Source: Ruminococcus sp.
GTDB lineage: Bacteria > Bacillota > Clostridia > Oscillospirales > Ruminococcaceae
Direction of reading: 5' to 3'
NCBI GenBank assembly: GCA_017478965.1
Contig: JAFVCV010000046.1
Span: 1 to 64,000 of the forward strand
Length of the DNA stretch: 64,000 nucleotides
The notes beneath the pieces are model-generated. The model was not told the DNA's origin. It ran no database searches and saw nothing but the letters and a program-made list of their open reading frames with translations. Every line of letters begins with the position of its first letter. Within the stretch, counting starts at the first letter, position 1. The translations under genes and the position numbers were made by a program. Positions 26,672 to 36,575 of the stretch are shown piece by piece.

Positions 26672-27607
26672 ATGGAAGAGCTGATAAAAATAACCGGACT
26701 GTGCAAGCAGTATATGAGCAGGGAAGTGCTGAAGGACGTGAGCTTTTCTCTGAAAAAAGATATGATACTTGGCCTGGTGGGGCCAAACGGCGCCGGGAAG
26801 ACCACGGTCATGAAGACCCTGGGGGGCCTGATAATGCCGACCAGCGGCACTGTGGAGCTTTTCGGTGAGAGCAGCCCCAAGGGTCTGGCTCATTCCCGCA
26901 GCAGGATGTGCTTTATGATAGAAACGCCCTACGCCAAGCAGAACATGAGCGCTAGGGAGAACCTTGAAAAACTCCGGCTGCAAAAGGGCATACCGGACAA
27001 AAGCCGGATAGACCGTGCCCTGGAGCTTGCGGGACTGACTGATACAGGCAAAAAGCCTGTGAAGGATTTTTCCCTTGGCATGAAACAGCGCCTGGGACTG
27101 GCCGGGGCCTTGTTGTCCCAGCCGGAGATAATGATACTGGACGAGCCGATAAACGGCCTTGACCCGGAAGGGATAGTGGAGATAAGGGAGCTGCTCTTAA
27201 AGCTCAACCGTGAGGAGCATATCACCCTGATGATATCCTCACATATATTATCTGAGATGGCGCTGATGTGTACGGACTATGTGTTCATCAGAAAGGGCAG
27301 GGTCATCGAGAACATCTCCGCAGAGGACCTTAAACGCCGCAGCCACGAGTATTTTCTTATCCGGGCAGATAAAAACGATATGGTGCCTGCGGTGCTCCAG
27401 AACAAGCTGGGCATAACTGACATCGAGGTGGACAAGGACGGCTCCGTAAGGGTCTTCAAGGGCTTTTCAGACATAAGGCTGATCTCAAAGACCCTTTTTG
27501 ATAACGGCATAGTTCCCCTTGAGCTGCATCTGAACGATGCTGACCTGGAGAAATACTATATGGACCTGGTAGGCGAGAACGGCGAAGAGGGTGGGGATAA
27601 TGTATAA
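26672..27607 (+). CDS. ABC transporter ATP-binding protein, lantibiotic-immunity type
   Basis: The 311-residue ATPase has Walker A GPNGAGKT (37-44), the signature FSLGMKQRLGLAGAL, Walker B IMILDEP and the H-loop SSH. The insert MIETPYAKQNMSARENL resembles the BcrA/NukF type of antibiotic-export ATPases. It would power the two permeases that follow. Its end overlaps the first permease start by 8 nt. Stop-to-start overlaps and spacing imply one transcript with the two permease genes and the S41 peptidase. Confidence 0.92.
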   Translation: MEELIKITGLCKQYMSREVLKDVSFSLKKDMILGLVGPNGAGKTTVMKTLGGLIMPTSGTVELFGESSPKGLAHSRSRMCFMIETPYAKQNMSARENLEKLRLQKGIPDKSRIDRALELAGLTDTGKKPVKDFSLGMKQRLGLAGALLSQPEIMILDEPINGLDPEGIVEIRELLLKLNREEHITLMISSHILSEMALMCTDYVFIRKGRVIENISAEDLKRRSHEYFLIRADKNDMVPAVLQNKLGITDIEVDKDGSVRVFKGFSDIRLISKTLFDNGIVPLELHLNDADLEKYYMDLVGENGEEGGDNV

Positions 27608-28397
27608 TATCATCAAGGCACAGACTTATCAGACGGTAAGGCAGAACAGGACCTACTATATCATTCTTGGGGGCGTGGGTTTTATGTTTTTGCAGCTTCT
27701 GTTCATGGCAGCCGACGGCGGTGTCACGGAGATGAGCGGGAGCTATTTCGCCTTTTCCGCCGGCGGCGCCCTGCCTATATTCCCGTGCTTTGTGTGCCTT
27801 CTGATGACGGTGGGCATCTGCGGCGGGGACCTTGGCGACAGGACCATGAACTATGAGATACTTTCCGGCAGCAAGCGGACTGAGGTGTTTTTTGGCAGAG
27901 TGGTGCTGAGCGTGTTCTGGTCGTTTTTAGGCTATCTTCTTATGCTGAGCCTTCCTGCGGCGGCCGTGGGACTCATATCCGGCTGGGGGAAACTGATGAC
28001 AGTGAGAGGGTTTATGAGCAGGCTTTTTTTACAGCTCATACCGCTTTTCAGATATATCTGCATCATCGCCGCCCTGACATTTCTGACGCTTGACACAATG
28101 GCGCCTACGGTCATAGGCTTTGTTATAGTTTTAGCGGAAGCGGCAGGATCAATGGTCATTTCTGAGTTCTCTGCTGACAGCACTCTGCTAAGCTGCCTGC
28201 TGACAGTATATCAGGGCATCTGCTTTTATGACATTTCCAACGTCGGTATAGAATACATCGGCGGGGAGGACGTTATGGTGGTAAAGGAAATGCTGGATAA
28301 AAGCACTGTCCTTATCTCTTCAGCGGCCAGTCTTGGCGTTTCGGCGGCAGTTCTTATGGCAGGCTGCCTGATATTTAAGGATAAAGACCTGAAATGA
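27600..28397 (+). CDS. ABC transporter permease (first copy)
   Basis: The 265-residue membrane protein has six predicted helices and the ABC-2/lantibiotic-immunity motif GDLGDRTMNYEILSGSKRTEVFFGR, which recurs in nearly the same form in the next gene. The start is ATG 27600, overlapping the ATPase gene, rather than GTG 27591. Such pairs pump lantibiotics or bacitracin-like peptides out of the membrane. Confidence 0.88.
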   Translation: MYNIIKAQTYQTVRQNRTYYIILGGVGFMFLQLLFMAADGGVTEMSGSYFAFSAGGALPIFPCFVCLLMTVGICGGDLGDRTMNYEILSGSKRTEVFFGRVVLSVFWSFLGYLLMLSLPAAAVGLISGWGKLMTVRGFMSRLFLQLIPLFRYICIIAALTFLTLDTMAPTVIGFVIVLAEAAGSMVISEFSADSTLLSCLLTVYQGICFYDISNVGIEYIGGEDVMVVKEMLDKSTVLISSAASLGVSAAVLMAGCLIFKDKDLK

Positions 28398-28407
28398 GGT
28401 GAGGACA

Positions 28408-29190
28408 GTGAAAAAAATGATATCGGCCCAGTTTTATCAGCTGAGAAAACAGAGAGTCCTTCCTATAGCCTTTGCGGGACTTGTCCTGCTGATGACGGCG
28501 ATAGCGGTACTTGCCGCAGGGATAGACAGCGAGGAGCAGAAAACAGCCTCATACCTTTTTGCAGAGGGTGCCTTTTCCAGCATGACGATGTTCAGCTTTA
28601 TGTTCATGGCCGGAGCTGTGGGGACAGTCTGCTGCGGGGATTTTCCTGACAAGACCATAAACTATGAGCTTATGTCCGGCAGCAGCAGGGACCAGGTCTA
28701 TTTTGGCAGAGCTGTGGCAGCCCTTGTGACCGCAGTGCCGGCGGGGCTTTTCATGGAGCTTATCTCATTGGGGCTGTGCGCCCTCATCTTGGGCTGGGGC
28801 GACAGTATAGGTCCCGGGGCCGCTGTACTAAGGGTGCTGATGACGGTGTTTCCGTATATAAGGATATGCTGCTTTTACATCATGGTGTCATTCATAGTAA
28901 AAAACACCGGCCTGGTCATCATTACCGCTTTTGCGCTTTTGCAGGGGATCAGTCTTCTGATAGGGGACAGCTCCAGGGCGCCGGATCTGTCTCTGGCTCT
29001 GCTTTGCTGCCGGAGTTTTCTCAGGACAGAGAGCTTTATCACCTTCGAGCTTGACGGCAGGGAAAGAATGGTCTTTGATACCTCTCTCAGTCCCGGCGGC
29101 GCTGCTGCTGCGGTCTTAGTCTCTTTACTCGCAGCCGCTGCATATATCTTCATCGGCAGGACCTATTTTGATAAAGACGATCTGAGATAG
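28408..29190 (+). CDS. ABC transporter permease (second copy)
   Basis: The 260-residue protein is a paralogue of the previous gene, with six helices and the parallel motif GDFPDKTINYELMSGSSRDQVYFGR. I chose GTG 28408 behind TGAGGTGAGG; ATG 28417 is possible. With one ATPase and two unlike permeases the transporter would be a heterodimer in the membrane. GGGGGAAAG precedes the next gene. Confidence 0.87.
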   Translation: MKKMISAQFYQLRKQRVLPIAFAGLVLLMTAIAVLAAGIDSEEQKTASYLFAEGAFSSMTMFSFMFMAGAVGTVCCGDFPDKTINYELMSGSSRDQVYFGRAVAALVTAVPAGLFMELISLGLCALILGWGDSIGPGAAVLRVLMTVFPYIRICCFYIMVSFIVKNTGLVIITAFALLQGISLLIGDSSRAPDLSLALLCCRSFLRTESFITFELDGRERMVFDTSLSPGGAAAAVLVSLLAAAAYIFIGRTYFDKDDLR

Positions 29191-29201
29191 GGGGGAAAGC
29201 T

Positions 29202-30839
29202 ATGGAATACTACGATATCATACTTCTGGCTTTTGCTCCCGTGTTCTTCGGGGGACTGTGGGTCCTGGCCGGAGCAGCCGAAAAATATCTCAGCACCCGC
29301 TGGAAGCTGATCTATCTTGTGCCGGCCATGGTGTGCCTGGCACTGATAGTCGGCGGCGGAGCAGATGTCTGCATGGTCCCGGCTTATCTTGGCTGCTTAG
29401 TGTTCGCCGCAGGCTTTTTCAGAGAGGGCCGCAGGGAGCGCCGGGCCTTTTGCCTGGGCGGGGTCCTGCTGATGGCTGCATCGCTGCCCCTATGCCTGTT
29501 TTCGCCCCGTTACCGCAGCATAGACTACGAAAAGGATTTCAAGCGGGGTTTTGAAGGGATAAAGGCCCATTATGTCCTTTCGGACTATAAGCAGATAGAC
29601 TGGGACGGACTTTATGAAAAGTATCTTCCTATGTTCAGACAGGCCGCCCGTGACTGTGACGCCGACGGCAATATAATAGCCTGGAACCGTTTCTGCGCTG
29701 AGTTCGGAGACTCTCATGTAGGCTTTTCAGCCCGGACCGAGAAGGAGGAGGAAAGGGCCTTCCAAAAGGCCGCCGGCAATGACTACGGCCTTGTTATAAT
29801 GAAGCTTTCCGACGGCAGCTATGCCGCCGTCAACGTTGACCCTTCCTTGGGCGACAAGGGTATCCATAACGGTACCACCATACTTTCCTGGGACGGACGT
29901 GACCCGGCGGAGGCCGAAAAGGACAGCCTGCTCTATGAGATGACGGCCTATTCCGACATTGATGTAAGGCAGTTTTATGAGGGAGTTTTCGCCGCAGGAG
30001 TAGGAGGCGATACCGTAAAACTGAGTTATGTAGACGACAGCGGCCGGAAGAGGGAAGAAGAGCTTCCAAGGCTTGGCAATTATTACAGCCGGGTAAAGAA
30101 CGCTCTTGAAACTCTGGAAAACGGTATGGACATCGGCCATCTCCAATGGGCCCGGGTCAGCAGCGACACGGCCCTGCTGAGGGTCAAGAAGATGATGTTC
30201 GACACCCTTTCCTCTAAGAACGACGACCACGGCGCTATGAAACGACAGCTTCGGCAGGAGATAGGAGAGCTGATGGAGGACGGCGTGAAAAATGTCATCA
30301 TCGACCTTCGCAGCAACGGCGGCGGCGCCGGGAATATGTCCGAAGCCATAGCCTCACTGTTCGCACCTGAGGGCAAGTATTTCTACGCCGCCAACGCCTT
30401 GTGGGACGACAGCACGAATTTCTATGCAAAAGCTCCCGGGGGCGGCTTTGCAGTAGGCTCAGAGGTGTATTTCAGCGGCGAGGACGTACTCAAGGGCGGC
30501 CGGGTGGTGATCCTCGTGAATGCAAAATGCGCCAGCGCCGGGGACCATCTGACTAAGATCATGGAGGGTATGGAAAATGTTACGGTCATGGGACTTACCG
30601 ACCCGGCCGGAGTTGGTCAGGGCGTGTCCTCAATAGAGCTTGAAAGCGGCACACTGAGCTATTCAAGCTCGTTACTGCTCAACAAGGACGGCTCGGTGTT
30701 CATCGACGCCGGAACGGACGGACAGGCCGGGGACAGCACCGGTGTTATCCTGCCCTTTGACAGAGCCGCAGTCAAGGTCATATTCGACGATAAGGAGGAC
30801 TATGTGCTCAAAATGGCCCTTGAAGAGCTTGAAGACTAA
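29202..30839 (+). CDS. S41 family peptidase (CtpA-like) with membrane helices
   Basis: The 545-residue protein has three or four N-terminal membrane helices (about residues 5-25, 37-58, 61-72 and 84-100), a linker with a PDZ-like part and a C-terminal S41 peptidase domain, recognised by IIDLRSNGGGAGN (366-378) and the catalytic Ser445 in CASAGDH. In CtpA the nucleophilic serine is paired with a lysine further on; I could not assign it. Placed last in an ABC operon of lantibiotic-immunity type, it may degrade the peptide or a target outside the membrane. Confidence 0.85.
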   Translation: MEYYDIILLAFAPVFFGGLWVLAGAAEKYLSTRWKLIYLVPAMVCLALIVGGGADVCMVPAYLGCLVFAAGFFREGRRERRAFCLGGVLLMAASLPLCLFSPRYRSIDYEKDFKRGFEGIKAHYVLSDYKQIDWDGLYEKYLPMFRQAARDCDADGNIIAWNRFCAEFGDSHVGFSARTEKEEERAFQKAAGNDYGLVIMKLSDGSYAAVNVDPSLGDKGIHNGTTILSWDGRDPAEAEKDSLLYEMTAYSDIDVRQFYEGVFAAGVGGDTVKLSYVDDSGRKREEELPRLGNYYSRVKNALETLENGMDIGHLQWARVSSDTALLRVKKMMFDTLSSKNDDHGAMKRQLRQEIGELMEDGVKNVIIDLRSNGGGAGNMSEAIASLFAPEGKYFYAANALWDDSTNFYAKAPGGGFAVGSEVYFSGEDVLKGGRVVILVNAKCASAGDHLTKIMEGMENVTVMGLTDPAGVGQGVSSIELESGTLSYSSSLLLNKDGSVFIDAGTDGQAGDSTGVILPFDRAAVKVIFDDKEDYVLKMALEELED

Positions 30840-30842
30840 ATG

Positions 30843-30879
30843 ACGCTCTCCTGCGTTTGCGGCGTGGGAGAGCGTTTTT
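30843..30879 (+). terminator. Terminator of the transporter/peptidase operon
   Basis: ACGCTCTC (30843-30850) pairs with GAGAGCGT (30868-30875), followed by TTTTG. Confidence 0.85.
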
Positions 30880-30882
30880 GTG

Positions 30883-30911
30883 TTGACAGCCTGGGCTTAA
30901 AGTTATATAAT
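30883..30911 (+). promoter_or_regulatory. Perfect consensus promoter of the HTH protein gene
   Basis: TTGACA (30883-30888) and TATAAT (30906-30911) are exactly 17 bp apart, 22 bp before the ATG, so the 5' leader is very short. Confidence 0.9.
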
Positions 30912-30933
30912 ATTTACATAAGGGGGGACTGTA

Positions 30934-32445
30934 ATGGAAAGATCACAGCGGCCGGACTTTATAGAGTGGCTGAAACTGAACATCAGGGAGCTTTGCATTG
31001 ATATCAAGGACCTGGCGGCTTTTTGCGGCCTTAATCCCCGGACCGTCAGCAGGTATCTGAGCGGCGAGGGCTTTTTCAAGAAGCCTTCCGACGCAGTCAA
31101 TTTTGTTGACAGGGCCGCAAGGTCCGGACTTTTCCACCATATCCCCTCCGGAGAGTTCAGGGATCTTTTCCAGACGCTGTATTTTGGCATGGAGAGCATC
31201 GTTACCCAGCAGATGATAGCAGACAGTATCGGCCTTACCCAGGCCACGGTCAGCGACTATCTCTGCCGGACCACTCAGCCACTGTACCTTTCAACAGATA
31301 GCCAGCTGGCGGTGCTGAAGCTTTACCGTGAGCATCTGAAAGGCAAGGAGAACAGCGAGCTGAGCGTCCTTCTTGACACCGCCATGGACAGGTCCGTTTA
31401 CAGCTGTCATACCGACAGTTTCCTGAGGCGTGAACGGTGCAGGCCCCTGGCTTATCAGAGCTTTTTAGAGAGCTTGCTCAAAAACTATTTTATCGGCCTG
31501 GAGGACAGGACCGTTTCCCGGCAGGACTTTGACAGGGAGCGGGCGGCCGGGGCCATGCTGGCCATAGCCGACGAGCTGATGTTTCACCGTACCTCCTGGC
31601 TCGACAGTGTTTATCTGGAGAAACTCCTGAACTCCTGCGGTGCGGGGGAGGGGGCGGAGAGACTTCTGGCAAGGGTCTTCGCAGAGGCGCTTTTTGCCGG
31701 CGGGGAGTCCCTGCTGGAGGAGATAAGGTATGCCGGAACGGAAAAGACCTGTTCAAAGCTGGCTGTCTGGGGAAAGTTCTCTTTGAAATACCGCACCGCT
31801 GCCGTTAGTCAGGGGACCATGTCCCGGCGGGAAAGGGAGCAGGTGCTGAGAGAGGAGAGCAGGGTGTTCTCGGGTCTGAGCAGCTCAGATGCGGCTCTGG
31901 TCAACAGTCATTTCAGAGCCTTTTGCTTTGACGGGAGGACTGACCTGGAGGTCAAGCGGGAGATCATCTCTATGCTGAGAGAGGAAAGCTATCCCGTCAT
32001 GAAACGCTTTGCTGACAAGCTCAGCAATATAGAGCCTGAACGGCTCATGCCCTACTCTGTAGGTCCCGGTCTGGACCACAGGCAGATACCCGGAAACAAA
32101 AAGTTTTACCTTTTGACTGAGCTGTTCTACATGACCGGCCTGAGTGAGCAGCGGCAGGAGAGCGGCAGCGGGTCCAATAAACCTGCCTCTGCCGAGCAGA
32201 TAAGGCTTTTTGAGAACCTCTGCGACGGGCCTTATCTTTGTGAACAGCCTTTTTTAGCGGAGCAGGCGGCTTATAAGCTGACCCTTGGACCTCAGGAATG
32301 GTACATCTGGGCGCTGATGACTAACGCCCGTTTCAGGGGAACGACTCTGGAGGAACTGCTTTCTCTGGCCGAAAAGCTGGTCAGTGAGAGCAGGCGTGTC
32401 AGACAGAGAATGAGGTCCCGCCGGCGGCCTGACCCGGAAAGATAG
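30934..32445 (+). CDS. Large HTH-containing regulator of unknown function
   Basis: The 503-residue protein carries two helix-turn-helix-like segments near the start: IKDLAAFCGLNPRTVSRYLSG (about residues 24-44) and QQMIADSIGLTQATVSDYL (about 91-109). The remaining 390 residues are helical, charged, without membrane segments or a named domain. The second motif resembles the XRE lambda-repressor class. GGGGGG precedes the ATG. It follows the peptidase operon but has its own consensus promoter. I do not recognise the family. Confidence 0.6.
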   Translation: MERSQRPDFIEWLKLNIRELCIDIKDLAAFCGLNPRTVSRYLSGEGFFKKPSDAVNFVDRAARSGLFHHIPSGEFRDLFQTLYFGMESIVTQQMIADSIGLTQATVSDYLCRTTQPLYLSTDSQLAVLKLYREHLKGKENSELSVLLDTAMDRSVYSCHTDSFLRRERCRPLAYQSFLESLLKNYFIGLEDRTVSRQDFDRERAAGAMLAIADELMFHRTSWLDSVYLEKLLNSCGAGEGAERLLARVFAEALFAGGESLLEEIRYAGTEKTCSKLAVWGKFSLKYRTAAVSQGTMSRREREQVLREESRVFSGLSSSDAALVNSHFRAFCFDGRTDLEVKREIISMLREESYPVMKRFADKLSNIEPERLMPYSVGPGLDHRQIPGNKKFYLLTELFYMTGLSEQRQESGSGSNKPASAEQIRLFENLCDGPYLCEQPFLAEQAAYKLTLGPQEWYIWALMTNARFRGTTLEELLSLAEKLVSESRRVRQRMRSRRRPDPER

Positions 32446-32449
32446 ACAT

Positions 32450-32489
32450 AAAAAAGCCCGAAGACCGCCTTGCGACGCTTTCCGGGCTT
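32450..32489 (-). terminator. Terminator of the ilv operon
   Basis: CGGGCTT (32483-32489) and AAGCCCG (32454-32460) pair on the minus strand around a long loop, and TTTTTTA follows. It lies between convergent genes. Confidence 0.8.
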
Positions 32490-32516
32490 TGATATCCTTT
32501 TGCAGAGACCAGCTTA

Positions 32517-33554
<1,038 letters not shown>

Positions 33555-33667
33555 CTAGTGAAATTTTATTTTCTTTCCGCCATGCGGAAAAATGTTCTAT
33601 TCTTCCCTGGTCCCGAAAAAATACCTCCAGGGTGAATATCCTCAGTCTGGTGAGCCTGCAGTGCCGC

Positions 33668-34171
33668 TCAGGAGCCCTTCTTCGGGCTGAAATAATCAGA
33701 GCCTCTCTCAACTGCCACTGTTCCGGTCCTGGCCATTTCCAGTATGCCGTAAGGCTCGATGACGTTTTCAAACCTGCACAGCCTGTCATATCTGTCACAA
33801 AGCTCCAGCGTCATGGTGGAAAGGGTGATATCCATGACCTTGGCCCCGGTGATCTCTGCGATGGTCATTATCTCGCTGCGCTTTTCTGCGGGGGCGTTGA
33901 CCTTTACTATCATCAGCTCCCTTGCCACGAATTCGTCTCTGCCGAAGGTCTTGACCTTGATGACCTCTATGAGCTTGTTGAGCTGCTTTTCGATCTGCTC
34001 AACAGTATGGTCGTCACCGTCAGCGACTATAGTTATCCTTGAGATAGAGGGATCGTGAGTAGGTCCCACAGCCAGGCTCTCGATATTGAAACCACGCCTT
34101 GAAAACAGGCCGGAGATCCTGGAAAGCACGCCGCTGTGATTTTCAACAAGTACAGAAATCGTATGTTTCAT
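33668..34171 (-). CDS. ilvN: Acetolactate synthase regulatory (small) subunit
   Basis: The 167-residue protein has an N-terminal ACT domain (residues 1-75, with HTISVLVENHSGVLSRISGLFSRRGFNIES split over the first strand and helix) that binds valine for feedback inhibition, and a C-terminal ALS_ss_C domain. It pairs with the catalytic ilvB subunit. It follows ilvB after 131 nt; the spacer has an additional TATAAT box on the minus strand, so an internal promoter is possible. Confidence 0.95.
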   Translation of the reverse strand: MKHTISVLVENHSGVLSRISGLFSRRGFNIESLAVGPTHDPSISRITIVADGDDHTVEQIEKQLNKLIEVIKVKTFGRDEFVARELMIVKVNAPAEKRSEIMTIAEITGAKVMDITLSTMTLELCDRYDRLCRFENVIEPYGILEMARTGTVAVERGSDYFSPKKGS

Positions 34172-34302
34172 AAATCAACCTCCGTTTACCGGGAAATAAT
34201 CCCATAAAAATTATTATACTATGATATTATAAACATTTCTTTAATAATTTGATGATATACCGTTAATATCAGTGCGTTAAAGCACTGGCCCGGTACAGCC
34301 AG

Positions 34303-35940
34303 TCAGAGAGTGGGGAAGTCCTTGTCCACTACCACCTCTGCCAGCAGGAGGCCCTTGTCCTCTGCCAGTCTCTCGATGGCCTCTTTTTCGGACTTTTCGT
34401 CATTTACCCTTATGGCCGGTATGCCGTAGGCGGCGGCCAGTTTCACAAAGTCCGGGGAACCGTCAAGGAACACGCCGGTCTGTCTGTCGTTATAGCCTAT
34501 GGTCTGAAGCTCTCTTACCATTCCCAGCCTGGTGTTGGTCATGACGATGACTTTGATGTCCACCCCATACTGCACTGCTGTGGCAAGCTCCATGAAATTC
34601 ATCTGGAAACCGCCGTCGCCGCATATAGCGATGGTGGGCCTGCTGGGGTCAGCCATCTTAGCCCCTACAGCACATGGCACCGAATAGCCCATGGTACCCA
34701 TGCCGCCTGAAGTCAGGAACCTGCCTCCACGCTTGAAATAGTACCTTGACGACCAGATCTGGTTCTGCCCGACGTCGGCGCAGATATTGACATTGGCCGG
34801 CATCCTCTCCGCCAGCTTTTGCAGGAACTCCTTGGGGTTCACCGTACCCTTCACAGGCTGTGCGAATTCGGTCGGGACCTTGTTCTCCTCGATCTGCCTG
34901 AGCCAGCCGCTGTGGTCGGCACAGCCTTCGGGGTTCTTCTTTATGTAGTCCAGCATCTGTCTGAGCACCTGCTTGGCGTCGCCCACCAGAGGATAATCCG
35001 CTCCGATGTTCTTGCCGATCTCCGCCGGGTCGATGTCGATATGGAGTATCTTGGTAGTTCTCTCCAGATCAAGAGGAGTCTTGACAGCTCTGTCTCCCAC
35101 CCTTGCGCCAACTAAAAACAGGGTATCGCAGGCATTTACGGCATAATTGGCTATCTTCATTCCGTGGGTGCCTATCATTCCCACATAAAGGGGATTGTCG
35201 TCCGAAAAAACCGATATGCCCATCATGGTAGTGATAACGGGTATATTCAGCGTTTCTGAAAGCTCGACTATCTCATTCTGCGCATTGGACGCAAAAACGC
35301 CGCCGCCTATGCAGATAAGGGGCTTTTCAGCGGACCTGAGGGCCTCGGTGACTCTCTTTACCTGCAAATAATTGCCCTTGCCCGTAGGCTTGTAGCTCCT
35401 GATATCAACTTTCTTGGGATACTCGAAATCCAGAGTCATTTTCTGAACGTCCATGGGAACGTCTATGAGCACCGGACCAGGCCTGCCTGTCCCTGCGATA
35501 TAGAAGGCCTCCTTAAATGCTCTGCCTACGTCCTTGGGGTCTTTGAGCAGATAGCTGTGCTTTACGAACGGCTCTGCGGCCCCGGTGATGTCGGCTTCCT
35601 GAAAAACGTCCGACCCGATCTGATCGGTGTTGACCTGTCCTGTGATACAGATGAGCGGTATGGAGTCCGCATAGGCTGTAGCTATGGCGGTGATAAGGTT
35701 CACTGCACCCGGCCCTGAGGTTGCGATACAGACCGCAGGCTTGCCGGTGATCCTTGCATAGCCGCTGGCTGCATGGCCGCCGTTGGCCTCATGCCTTACC
35801 AGGATATTCCTGATATCCTTTTCGGCAGAGAGAAGAGCGTCATAGAAAGGGCAGATAGCTGCACCCGGATAGCCGTAGACCACCTTTATGCCCTCTGCCT
35901 TCAAACACTCTACCATAGCCTGACTAACAGTCATTTTCAT
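34303..35940 (-). CDS. ilvB: Acetolactate synthase catalytic (large) subunit
   Basis: The 545-residue enzyme joins two pyruvates (or pyruvate and 2-oxobutyrate) with thiamine diphosphate and FAD. The catalytic glutamate is Glu51 in RHEANGGHAASGYAR, and the TPP-binding stretch GDGGFQMNFMELATAVQYG lies near residues 445-465. It is the first gene of the ilvB-ilvN-ilvC operon, and the rest of the pathway (ilvD, leuABCD) is outside the window. A consensus promoter is 64 nt upstream, with no T-box-like leader. Confidence 0.96.
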   Translation of the reverse strand: MKMTVSQAMVECLKAEGIKVVYGYPGAAICPFYDALLSAEKDIRNILVRHEANGGHAASGYARITGKPAVCIATSGPGAVNLITAIATAYADSIPLICITGQVNTDQIGSDVFQEADITGAAEPFVKHSYLLKDPKDVGRAFKEAFYIAGTGRPGPVLIDVPMDVQKMTLDFEYPKKVDIRSYKPTGKGNYLQVKRVTEALRSAEKPLICIGGGVFASNAQNEIVELSETLNIPVITTMMGISVFSDDNPLYVGMIGTHGMKIANYAVNACDTLFLVGARVGDRAVKTPLDLERTTKILHIDIDPAEIGKNIGADYPLVGDAKQVLRQMLDYIKKNPEGCADHSGWLRQIEENKVPTEFAQPVKGTVNPKEFLQKLAERMPANVNICADVGQNQIWSSRYYFKRGGRFLTSGGMGTMGYSVPCAVGAKMADPSRPTIAICGDGGFQMNFMELATAVQYGVDIKVIVMTNTRLGMVRELQTIGYNDRQTGVFLDGSPDFVKLAAAYGIPAIRVNDEKSEKEAIERLAEDKGLLLAEVVVDKDFPTL

Positions 35941-36003
35941 ATTATAGCCCCCTTTAATGCTATTGCCCCCAACGGGCTAAACGTCGAAAAAATACACACT
36001 TAA

Positions 36004-36032
36004 ATTATACCATATGACAGGCAGTTAGTCAA
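36004..36032 (-). promoter_or_regulatory. Promoter of the ilvBNC operon
   Basis: On the minus strand TTGACT (36027-36032) and TATAAT (36004-36009) are 17 bp apart. Confidence 0.85.
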
Positions 36033-36050
36033 TACTAATAGCGTCCTGAA

Positions 36051-36079
36051 AAAAAGCACAGCCATCTGAGGCTGTGCTT
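36051..36079 (-). terminator. Terminator of the 117-residue protein gene
   Basis: AAGCACAGCC (36054-36063) and GGCTGTGCTT (36070-36079) pair perfectly, with a T-run on the minus strand. It separates this gene from the ilv promoter. Confidence 0.85.
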
Positions 36080-36097
36080 TATTTACGCATATCTGTC

Positions 36098-36451
36098 TCA
36101 TTTGTGGGAGCTGCTGTCGGTCTGCCACTCCTGGTTCCAGTTTTTCTTGTCCCTTTCGACTTCCAGCTTTGAACGCATATGGACTATCTTATCCTCCAGC
36201 CCGCTAAGAAATCTCTTCACGTCCTCTGCGGCGAAACCGGTGGTCCTGGCGGCACGGAGCCGGAATTTCCTGAAATGCTCAGGCGTTTCGTACTCCTTCT
36301 CCCAGCCCTTCAGCTCCAGGGCTTTTTCCAGCGCTTTCATTTCTTTCATCATTTCCTGCGCCTGCTTGATAACGTCCATCTTCTCATAGCCGCTGCCGCT
36401 GACTTCACGCAGCGAAGAGATCACCTCTGCCGTACTTCTGTCATACATCAT
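36098..36451 (-). CDS. Hypothetical protein, helical, 117 residues
   Basis: The product is soluble, charged and almost entirely helical, with a coiled-coil stretch MDVIKQAQEMMKEMKALEKALEL in its first half and a lysine/aspartate-rich end. I recognise no family. Start is the ATG at 36451, 8 nt after AAAGGGGG; the upstream ATG at 36475 lacks a site. The TTGACA/TAATAT promoter at 36524-36552 and the terminator at 36051-36079 make it a single-gene unit. Confidence 0.65.
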   Translation of the reverse strand: MMYDRSTAEVISSLREVSGSGYEKMDVIKQAQEMMKEMKALEKALELKGWEKEYETPEHFRKFRLRAARTTGFAAEDVKRFLSGLEDKIVHMRSKLEVERDKKNWNQEWQTDSSSHK

Positions 36452-36523
36452 AGAAAAAACCCCCTTTGTTTTCATAAGCCCGCCCCAGGCTGAACCTCGG
36501 ATACTAATTATCTCATTTTTATA

Positions 36524-36552
36524 ATATTAACATAATATTTCATAAATGTCAA
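36524..36552 (-). promoter_or_regulatory. Promoter of the 117-residue protein gene
   Basis: On the minus strand TTGACA (36547-36552) and TAATAT (36524-36529) are 17 bp apart. Confidence 0.65.
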
Positions 36553-36575
36553 TGATTTTTTTACACTTTGGCCTG

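Noticed and set aside
35940..36010. T-box or leader-peptide control of ilvB
   Set aside because: The leader is only about 60 nt, too short for a T-box, and has no run of branched-chain codons.
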